Positions 56,156-64,000 of a stretch of DNA of 64,000 nucleotides are shown one piece after another. The stretch lies in NCBI GenBank assembly GCA_002914845.1, contig JXTC01000028.1, positions 414,967-478,966 of the forward strand, read 5' to 3'. Under the pieces are notes generated by a model. It did no database searches and was not told the DNA's origin. It worked only from the letters and a program-made list of their open reading frames with translations. How positions within the stretch are numbered: the stretch's first letter is position 1; every line of letters begins with the position of its first letter. Position numbers and translations under genes: made by a program. The stretch comes from Trema orientale (lineage: Eukaryota > Streptophyta > Magnoliopsida > Rosales > Cannabaceae).

Positions 56156-57430
56156 ATATAAACTACATTATATGTTTGAAGAAAAATTGTCTTAGTATTT
56201 GAGATTGTTTACTTTACGGTGATCTAGTGGATATAAGATTTTTTATTTTTTTCTGAGGAGAAAAAAGCCTTGAAATTGGATGTATGACTCAATGAGCTTT
56301 AGTTAAGAGAGATCGATCATTTGTCTTGTATCACATACCAATTGTCTATGTTAAAATAACATAAATATCAGGGCCATATAGTCCAACTTGGCTAATAGCA
56401 CCACCTAATTGGTATAGCTAAAAATCTGTGTAAGGTTGGACTGTCCAGCTCTTTCTCATATGAAAGTTGTTATATAAATTATTAATTATTGTAACATCAG
56501 TCCAATTATTGACAGAAATTCTAAGTCTTTATTAGTTAAAATTGGTCACAAGAACAACATCAGATTAGGAAAGAAACATTGTCTTTCAATAATTGACACA
56601 TAATACGTTATGATGGATTTGAACCTTTTATGTTAGTTGTTGAGGTTTGAATAATAATGGAACTAACATGATAATTTAAACAAGTAATTAAAAGGTATGT
56701 GACGATATTTCTCTAAACAATAGCAAATGCACAAAAAAGGGAATACCGTTTTGTTAATGTTGGACATGGACTCATAACTCAAGTGATGTATATAAAAAGT
56801 GTTACAATATTTGAGATCCTAATCCACGGATTAGAGCAAATGGTGTTATAATATATGGGTAAAGCCAAAGCCAAATACGCTTTTGCTTTAACGAACTTGG
56901 CTGACCATTTTTCTCTCCGAATAAACATAAATATAAAAGTTAAAAAACAAAGAAGAATATGGGTGACCTACATTTTGTAGTTGGTTCCAACTACTGAACT
57001 ACTAAGCATTATATTATAGAATTTATTCTTTATAGGATCCTCTACTTATCATTTGGATTTTGGCGGCTACTCCTTTAATTACACTGCCTAAACGTGATAA
57101 ACTTATAGAGAAGAAAAATAAAATAGAGTTCTGGATATTGTAGAAAACTAAACACTTTTTTATGCTTTTGACGGCGAGACAACATAACAATTTAACAAAT
57201 TATAGCACAAGATAAGAACATACGTAAAACGCGGTGTGTGCGCGTTTTTTTTTTTTTTTTTATTTTTCTTTTCCCTTTCATAATTTTATTAATTTGAGTT
57301 AATCTAAAAGAAAGGTTATCTAGTAAGGTAAACATTTTGTAAGAATACGAACATCTTGCTGAGTCCTGACTGCTGAGGTTGTACGTTTGACATACGAGTA
57401 TAATTGTTTAAGTATCATCATACTCAGTAG
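56156..57430. other. A+T-rich intergenic sequence
   Basis: I see nothing classifiable. A GT/GC-rich run followed by poly-T lies near 57233-57262. Confidence 0.45.
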
Positions 57431-58620
57431 TACTGTCAAAACGGGCTTACATTAATGGACTGGCACATGCACGGTATGATTAATAAAGTGTCTGGGTTTG
57501 TACGGCACGAATAACAGACACGACAGACACGATTAAGTAAAATAATTAGTTTGCAAAAAATATACTTATTTTAAATTTATTTTAAATTTTTTGGGCTATA
57601 ATACAATAGAATTAAAAAAAATTAGAAAAAATAAAAATAAAAATATTTTCTAAGTAAAAATAATATATATTATAAATATGACGTCAATTTCTAATATTTT
57701 TTAAAGCAAAAAAGTTCCAAAATTTAATAAGGTTGAGCCAAAGAGTTTAAAGATTTTAAGAATCTAAGGCAAAACTCACCTCGAATAGAAAATACTTAAA
57801 GTGTTAAGAAACGAAAATATAGTTTAGGCACGTGTCAATCATAACTTTAGAGTTATACATTTTTAAATAATTTGAGTGGACGCCAATTTAGTTGGAATAT
57901 ACTTTAATAATAGAAATTTAAACTAATTATCATTACTCACTTACACTCTAAATTTAGATTTATTTTTATATAAAAGTTATCTAAATTTTCAAATAATTTC
58001 TTTCTATTATATAATAATTAACAATTCACAATTCATAATTACTTAAAAGAAAATATATCTAATAGCATTAAAACAACTAAATTTGAAAAAAAAAATCAAC
58101 TAATGAGAACGATTATGGAACAAGAACAATAAGAGTTTGAAAATGGAAATAATTAGGCTTGAAATCATATATGATATGAAAATTAGGCAAGGTTAGACAC
58201 AAGAATAATACAATAAAAAAAACATGATTAGGCATGAAAATATCATAGTACCTAAAACGGGTGCAATTAGTACGAAAATAACATAATATCGAAAATAGGT
58301 ACGATTAGGCACGAAAATAGCATTATATCAAAAACGAATAGGATTAGTCACGGAAAATAGTCCAATACCGGAAACAGGCACGATAATAGCATAATACTGA
58401 AAACGGGAACAATTAAGTAAGAAAATAGACAAGTACAATAATAGCATGTTAACAACACGAAATCGGACATGGGCACGGCACGGGCACAGACACATAACGG
58501 GTCAGACACGACATGATTAGCCAACATGATTACTAATCGTGTTGTGCCAACATGATTACTAATCGTATCTGGAGTATGAGGCACGAATGTGCAGCAGCTA
58601 AATATGCCTGAACAAATACG
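57431..58620. repeat. Dispersed-type repeat rich in GGCACG/CACGAC words
   Basis: Both ends of this region carry words such as CGGCACGAATAACAGACACG (57511-57530) and GGGCACGGCACGGGCACAGA (58472-58491), a style common in plant dispersed repeats. The middle is A+T-rich, and the right part holds the 39-bp tandem array and a 20-bp direct repeat (58521-58540 and 58547-58566). No ends or coding sequence were resolved. Confidence 0.35.
58193..58417. repeat. Tandem array of about 39-bp units
   Basis: Units of 30-40 bp begin near 58193, 58231, 58271, 58309, 58348 and 58378. The consensus starts GCACGAAAATAGCATAATAT and ends GGTACGATTAG. The units are diverged, so the array is old. Confidence 0.8.
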
Positions 58621-59133
58621 GCATAACTCAGTTAATATCTCTTAGCCATACCCATTAACCACACATGAACTCATATGTATATACGCTATCTCGATACAAA
58701 ATTTTTAGCATTTGTGATAAAATGAAAAAAAGAAGGAAGAAAAAAAGAAGTTTCCAATCCTAGACTTATTTAGGATGAATTATAGCGTGTTATTTTTTTT
58801 TGGTACCAAATATATCAATCAAGAGTTGTACATAATAGCAAAATTAGATGGCAATTAGATTAGAATAACAATGCTACTAGGAGATATAATATTTAAATGC
58901 AAAACAACAAATATTTCTCAGTGCATATGCATGGCCATTGGGGCGCAGCTGAAATAATGTGCGTTAAATTTTATTATATTTTATTTTGCTTTTTTGATGT
59001 GAGAAAGAAAAATGTGTGCTTAATTTAGCATCCTACATCAATCGTTGGCACACAGTTTTGCATTGGGGCCCTTTGACTATCACCTTTTTAGAAGAGAATA
59101 TGAGATTGGTACCGCATGTGCATATACCTGTCT
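58621..59133. other. A+T-rich intergenic sequence
   Basis: No gene or classified repeat is seen. Confidence 0.45.
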
Positions 59134-59305
59134 CAGGGTCCGGCCCCTTTCTTTTTTTTTTCCCGTTTGGGCCCAAAATTGTCTGGGTCTTTATTAATTT
59201 TATTTTTATCAAATTTCCAACGGTAATAAAAATTACTGTCGGGTCTTTTCAGTTTTTGTTTTTTTTTTAAAAAAAAACTCACTTTTTAAAAAAATACTCT
59301 TATAT

Positions 59306-59312
59306 TATAAAT
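59306..59312 (+). promoter_or_regulatory. TATA-like box
   Basis: TATAAATACCC followed by C/T-rich sequence fits a plant core promoter. The transcript it would serve is disrupted by the insertion at 59880. Confidence 0.35.
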
Positions 59313-59687
59313 ACCCTATCCTCCTCCCACTTTTTTTCACACTTACAACTTTCAAATACTCTCTTATTCTCTCATTCTTTCTCTCTAATTATATTCTCAA
59401 TTTTATCTTTTTCTCTCTTATCTAATTACTATTTACTAATTATAAAACTTAGTAATTATATTTTATAGTCTCCACAACTCATTAAGCTCAATTCAAGGTA
59501 CGATTCAATTTATCACACTTATCTTTTTAATTTCATTAATTTGTTGTATATTTAGTTGTTTACTAGTATAATAGTTAGTAGTTTGTAGAAATTTTTCTAC
59601 AATACTATGTTTTTAATTTCAATTAATTTGTAATTTTAATTTGTAATTGTTTACAATTAGGATAGAAGTTTATTAGTTTGTAGCTTG

Positions 59688-59879
59688 TAGAAAGTTTATT
59701 AGAATATTATATTTTTAATTTCAATTAATTTGTAATTTGTAGTTAGTTGTTTTTAAGTTAATAGAAAGTTTATTAGAATATTATATTTTTAGTTTCAAAT
59801 AATTTGTAATTTGTAGTTGTTCACAATTAAGTTAGTAGNNTTGTAATTTGTAGTTGTTTACAATTAAGTTAGTAGAAAG
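59688..59879. repeat. 74-bp tandem repeat with an unresolved gap
   Basis: Units start TAGAAAGTTTATTAG at 59688 and 59762 and TAG at 59836, exactly 74 bp apart. The third unit runs into NN at 59839-59840 and resumes at TTGTAATTTG, so about 40 bp of the unit is absent. The next TAGAAAG (59873) is cut by the LTR. Confidence 0.8.
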
Positions 59880-61535
59880 TGTTAGGAATATGCCCTAGAA
59901 AGCAGTTTCTTTGTTTGGCATTTTAAACAATATTTATTGGATTTAAGTGTTATTTATTTGTTGTTAATATATTCCATATTATGTCCCAATTATATACATG
60001 TGATGTTTATGTCTTCCATTATGCAAACGTCTAAAAGTTTCTATGACTAATAATGAGTAATAAAGAATTGTTCGTGTGAAGTGTTCACATGTGAGAGACT
60101 GAATTCTTTATTTCATTATTTCTAAATTAAAAGTTCACATTTTGCAAATAAAGATGGAATACTTTATTTTGCCATAGAATGTAGTGTTGTCTATTTTAAC
60201 GGGATTGATGAAGTCTCCAATCATCGAAGTGTTTGACTTTGGATAGAAACACTAGTACCTTATAAGTGCATTGAACTGGACCAAGTGAAAATAGAATTTG
60301 ACGTTAAGTGTTATAACTAAATATTATATCTTTCACTAATCTAGCACTATTGCAAGATTACCTTAATCCTAGTGATTGTCGGACTTGCTTTCATGAGTTT
60401 TATTTTCTTGACTTACTAAAGGACTAGTTCCGATTATATGATTCGAACTCCGGTATCTTAGAAGATAAGATTTGTGAATTGACGAGAACGCCCTTCATGA
60501 TTTGGACACCATGCATATAATGTCACTTTTGAGTTTTTTCAAGGATTTGGATAATAAAAAACCAGACGCCAGGTATTCACTTTGTGAATTTGACTGTTTT
60601 TGTATGGGCAGTTACAAATACCATAGTCAATTATTATACATTAGATAAAAAATGGTAACTCAAAGGTAAATATGTACTAGAGGAGTAATACGGTAATTTC
60701 ACCTTACTAGTATGGCGTTACATGTGGGGTATATCTGCAGGTATAGTATATGCTAAATGGATCAAATTAATTAAAGTGTTAAATAGCTTCACAAAAAATA
60801 TAAGACATTTAGTCTAAGAGTGCAATATTTAGCCTATAGTGGAGTGCCCCAATATTAATGGACAAGGTCCAGTCATAATTACGAGTTAATTATGACTGTG
60901 GGTAGTTGGCCCATTAGAGCTTAGACTATCTGGAACCATAAGGTTCCCTGTCTAGCTCACACATAGCCTAATAACTAATTGAATGGTCAGTTGAGCCCAA
61001 TAAGCCCATTAGAGTTTACACCTCTTTAAATACTTAAGAAAAAAGTTCTCCTAATCCTCTCCAAGTGTTCTACATGCCTACCACAGTCTATTGACTGTAG
61101 ATTTTGTGTGATACAGAGAGAAAAAAAGTAAGAGAACCGAGTTGCCGCAGGAGAAATCCCGTGTTCGTTCATGGCCGTCGGGGGAGAGATACCCATAGTC
61201 ATAGATGTGTAGTCAAAAGAGAAGAAAGAGCGTCTTCCGGATCGTCCGTTCGTCTCTTATTGAGAATCAAGAAGGTGCCCAGATACCGGATCATTCAACG
61301 GGTTCCAGAGAATAGACTGGAAGGCTCAGTAGTTGTGAAGCATTTCCAGGTTTTATCTAAACTAAGATCCATGAATTGATTTATATTAGACCAACGATCC
61401 TACATTTTTGTTTTGTAAAGTTTCAAGAAAAATTTTAAAATACCTATTCTGCTGCATTCTTGATTTGTTTACAAAACTACGGAAGTCGTTTTCGGTAAAA
61501 TCGTTTTTCAGAAATATTTTTCAGAATATCTAGCA
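59880..61535 (+). repeat. 5' LTR of the right-edge element
   Basis: This LTR is 1656 bp, starting TGTTAGGAATATGCCCTAGA and ending ATATCTAGCA. It aligns with the minus-strand LTR at 30447-32051. Open frames within it (such as 61104-61379) are LTR sequence and not a gene. Confidence 0.85.
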
Positions 61536-61537
61536 AT

Positions 61538-61548
61538 TGGTACCAGAG
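61538..61548 (+). other. Primer-binding site of the right-edge element
   Basis: TGGTACCAGAG follows the LTR by two bases. It differs from the initiator tRNA-Met complement (TGGTATCAGAG) at one position, and the minus-strand copy at 30436-30446 has the same C. Confidence 0.7.
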
Positions 61549-61966
61549 TAAAAGTTTTCAATGATCTAGCATATCTTGTTCATATTAATTCTCTTTCGTT
61601 TGATTATCTTTGATTTTTATGGTGATCTTTGTGGTTATATTTGGTCTTGTTCATGTTTATGAGTATGCTCTATTATGTATGATGATTGATTGATTTAATG
61701 AGTTTAAATGATAATCAATTAGATGTTACTATGAGTTTATGATCATGTGTTTTTCGTTATTGATTATGATTCTAGCATGTTCTTGATTTTCTAGTTTTAT
61801 GTTCTTGATAAAACTTTACATAGAAAGTCATTTGATCTTTAATTGTGTTGTAGTTTTTGAGAAAAACTGTTAACAATTAAGTTATGGAATTTTCGGGTTT
61901 GGAAACGATACGAGGTGGGGCACGCTAAGAGTCGTGCATGCCGCCCGTGTGTGCTGCGGCAGGGAA

Positions 61967-62235
61967 ACTCGCTTGCTGGCCGCGCGGGTGGCAACCCGGG
62001 CATTGGTCGTGCGGGAGCAACCCCGCATGCTGGCCATGTGAGTGGCGCCCTGTGCGCCAGCCGCACGGGCTTTGCCCCGCTCCCGTGGCCGCGCGGGTGG
62101 CACCCCATGCGCTAGCCATACAGGACAACAGGTGGCATCCCATGCGCTAGTCGCACTGGTGTTGCGTCACTCCCGTAGCCGTGTGGGCTTCGTCCCGCTC
62201 CGGTGGCCGTGCGAGCTTCGCCTCCCTTCGGTGAG
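61967..62235. repeat. G+C-rich short-period repeats in the leader
   Basis: Imperfect units of roughly 25-35 bp built on words such as GGCCGCGCGGGTGGCA, CCCATGCGCTAG and CGTGCGGGAGCAACCCCGCA recur through the block. Open frames on both strands follow from composition and repetition. Confidence 0.7.
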
Positions 62236-62243
62236 CCGTATAG

Positions 62244-62563
62244 GTGCCTTCTTGCATGGTGACTGCATGAACGTTTCGCGAGTATATGGACGCATGGGAT
62301 TTTGTCCCATGCGTGGCCATGCAGGTGCCGTCTTGCATGTCGTCCGCATAGACGTTTCGCGAATACGTGGACGCATGGGATTTGTCCCAGGCATGGGCAT
62401 GCAGGTGCCATCTTGCAGGTCGGCTGCATGGACGTTTCGTGAGTACGTGGATGCACGGGATTTGTTCGATGTATTGTCATGCATGTGCCGTCTTGCAAGG
62501 TGGCCGCATAGGCGCTTCACGAGCACGTGGACGCATTGGATTTGTCCCATGCGTGGCCGTATG
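62244..62563. repeat. Minisatellite of four 80-bp units in the leader
   Basis: Units begin at 62244, 62325, 62405 and 62485 with GTGCCNTCTTGCA. Each contains an ACGTTTCGCGAGTACGTGGA-like core and GGGATTTGTCCCATGC. Unit lengths are 81, 80, 80 and 79 bp. The inverted pair GGGATTTGTCCC suggests local RNA hairpins. A 212-codon frame through it (62042-62680) is a translated repeat and not a credible protein. Confidence 0.88.
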
Positions 62564-62639
62564 GTGCCTCGAGGCTATCGTCTTCCCGACAGATCCCATT
62601 CCGTCCCGTCCCGGCGTTTTAATCAGCATCCCGATGCCG

Positions 62640-64000
62640 TTGATGTCAGATTATCCATTTTAAATAATTTCCTATTTTAAATTTCCTTATTTGAATTTCG
62701 AATTAGAGATAATTTAGAAAATTTGAATTAGTTACCTTATCTAATTTTTGAAATTTAAATTTTGGTAACTAATCTGATAGGATAAGATTCTATTAAAAAA
62801 TCCTACACTCTCTAATTTTTAAATTTAAATATTTAAATTTAAATTAATGATCTTATCCTTAATTTATAGAAAGATTTAAATTGAGGATAAGATACTCAAT
62901 TTAAATGAATTTAAATTAAGGATAAGATCCTCAATTTAAATAAATTCAAATCAAGGATAAGATCACTTAATTTAAGGAAATTCAAATTACTATTTAAATA
63001 TGGATAGGATCACATATTTAAATAAATTTAATTTCAAATTTAAATACAGATAAGATCATATAATTTAAGGAAATCAAATCCTATCAGCTATCATTATCAG
63101 ATAATGATTATTTAAACTAAATATGAAATAATTAATTTAAATAAATAGGAGATTATTAATTAGATATTATGTGATAATATTTAAACTTTTCAAATTCAAA
63201 TGTTGTTTAGATATTTCCTAAACTATTTATGTGATAATTAGTTGTTAATTTGAATTTGAATTTGATTTGAATTCAAATTTAGAGATATTCAAGAAGATTT
63301 AAATAGTTAAATCTTCTACTATTTAAATTTGAAACTTATGAAAATTTCAAATTAAAATTAGATAGAATATCTTATCTACCCAAATCTATTTGAATTTGAA
63401 TTTAAAGTTAGTAGTTTACTTTAATCAGATTAAAATGGATAATTAGAAATTATGAGATAATTTCGAATTTGGCTAAATTTTGTATTTTCTATTTATTTTT
63501 AATGTGATTAAAAATAATGATTAGATATTATGAGATAAATCTAAATTTAAATTTATGTGATTAGATAATATTACTATATTAATTATTTAATAATTGATTT
63601 ATGATTTGAAATTTAAATATTGAATTTAAATCAAGAGATAATCTAGAAAATTTAATAAGATTAAATTTTCAAAATATTATCTATATCAGTTATCTAATAA
63701 TTAATTTAAAGATTTGAAATTCAAATATTGAATTTAAATATGGAAATAATCTAACAGATTAATGCGATTAAATCTTTTAGATAATCAATATTAATTATGT
63801 AATAATTAATTTGAGATTTGAAATTTAAAAGTTAAATTTCAAATCAACAAATATTTATAAAGATTTAATTTGATTAAATCATTTACATATCTAATTTAAA
63901 TCTTGTGAAGATTTTAATTAGTAAATATCTATATTATCCAATTTAAATTTAAATAGAAAGTTTACATTTTATTTTAATGAGATTAAAATAATGATTTGAA
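62640..64000. repeat. A+T-rich repetitive leader with 106-bp units
   Basis: The stretch is dominated by AAATTTAAAT-like words. Short repeats of TTAAGGATAAGATCNTCAAT occur at about 62860-62980. Three longer units start with TAATAATTNATTT at 63588, 63695 and 63800 (spacing 107 and 105 bp). Each contains GATTTGAAATTYAAATATTG or a near match, itself close to an inverted repeat. No open frame of note is present. Confidence 0.75.

Larger units (their letters stand above)
59134..59879 (+). mobile_element. Possible 5' end of a hAT-type transposon, interrupted
   Basis: CAGGGTCCGGCCCC at 59134 resembles the terminal repeat of some plant hAT elements. About 170 bp later comes TATTATAAATACCCTATCC (near 59304), a TATA-and-start layout, then a C/T-rich leader (59316-59400) and a possible splice donor (CAAGGTACG near 59494). 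This is the promoter layout I associate with plant hAT transposases. No transposase is visible because the LTR element at 59880 interrupts it. This is an inference from layout only. Confidence 0.3.
59880..64000 (+). mobile_element. LTR retrotransposon, 5' part, running off the window
   Basis: The 5' LTR (59880-61535), primer site and long leader are present, and no gag has been reached by 64000. Its LTR matches the reverse LTR at 30447-32051, so at least two insertions of this family are here. The leader is unusual: a G+C-rich minisatellite (61967-62563) followed by a very A+T-rich repetitive stretch (62640-64000). The lineage cannot be assigned without coding sequence. Confidence 0.8.

Noticed and set aside
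58193..58417. Possible CRISPR-like array
   Set aside because: The 39-bp units are contiguous and diverged with no unique spacers, and this is plant nuclear DNA. It is an ordinary tandem repeat.
62042..62680. A 212-codon frame at the right edge
   Set aside because: It is the translation of a G+C-rich minisatellite in an LTR element leader. Overlapping frames of similar length exist on the other strand.

Overview
The window looks like a gene-poor, A+T-rich stretch of a flowering-plant nuclear genome, probably a eudicot. It holds one clear protein-coding gene, many plant-type retrotransposons and small inverted-repeat elements, long (TA)n and poly-A/T tracts, and no bacterial gene organisation. 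Three ambiguous bases (8804, 59839-59840) fit a draft assembly. I did not identify the species.

The only intact gene is an intronless minus-strand AAA-ATPase (9472-11094, 540 residues) of the plant BCS1/OM66-like group that includes Arabidopsis At5g57480 and At4g25835. It is a G+C-rich island with a TATA box about 110 bp upstream of its start codon. The flanks (1-9.4 kb and 11.3-19.8 kb) hold no recognisable gene. They contain small non-autonomous DNA elements, two of them nested, and short tandem duplications.

From 19.87 kb onward the window is mostly retrotransposon. A structurally complete but coding-dead Ty1/copia element fills 19870-27616. It is followed by a reverse-oriented LTR, a truncated LINE tail (about 29.85-30.34 kb), another reverse-oriented LTR (30447-32051), a 5'-truncated LINE with a 21-bp target duplication (33538-34178) and a Tourist-like element (34320-35185). 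A Ty3/gypsy chromovirus of the Del/Tekay type spans 36195-52533. An Athila-like element on the opposite strand (40841-49137) has split its integrase, and a three-LTR TRIM array (49155-49836) sits 17 bp beyond the junction. A second TRIM (41265-41668) is nested inside an LTR of the Athila-like element, so this block records several rounds of nesting.

From 52.5 to 59.1 kb there are tandem duplications, a second Tourist-like element, a fold-back sequence and a 39-bp tandem array. At 59134 a possible hAT-type 5' end begins. It is interrupted at 59880 by an LTR retrotransposon whose LTR matches the one at 30447-32051. Its leader carries a G+C-rich minisatellite and then a very A+T-rich repetitive stretch that runs off the window. 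I see no previously unknown multi-gene system. The points of interest are the nesting order, the footprints of insertion and decay, and the unusual leader repeats.
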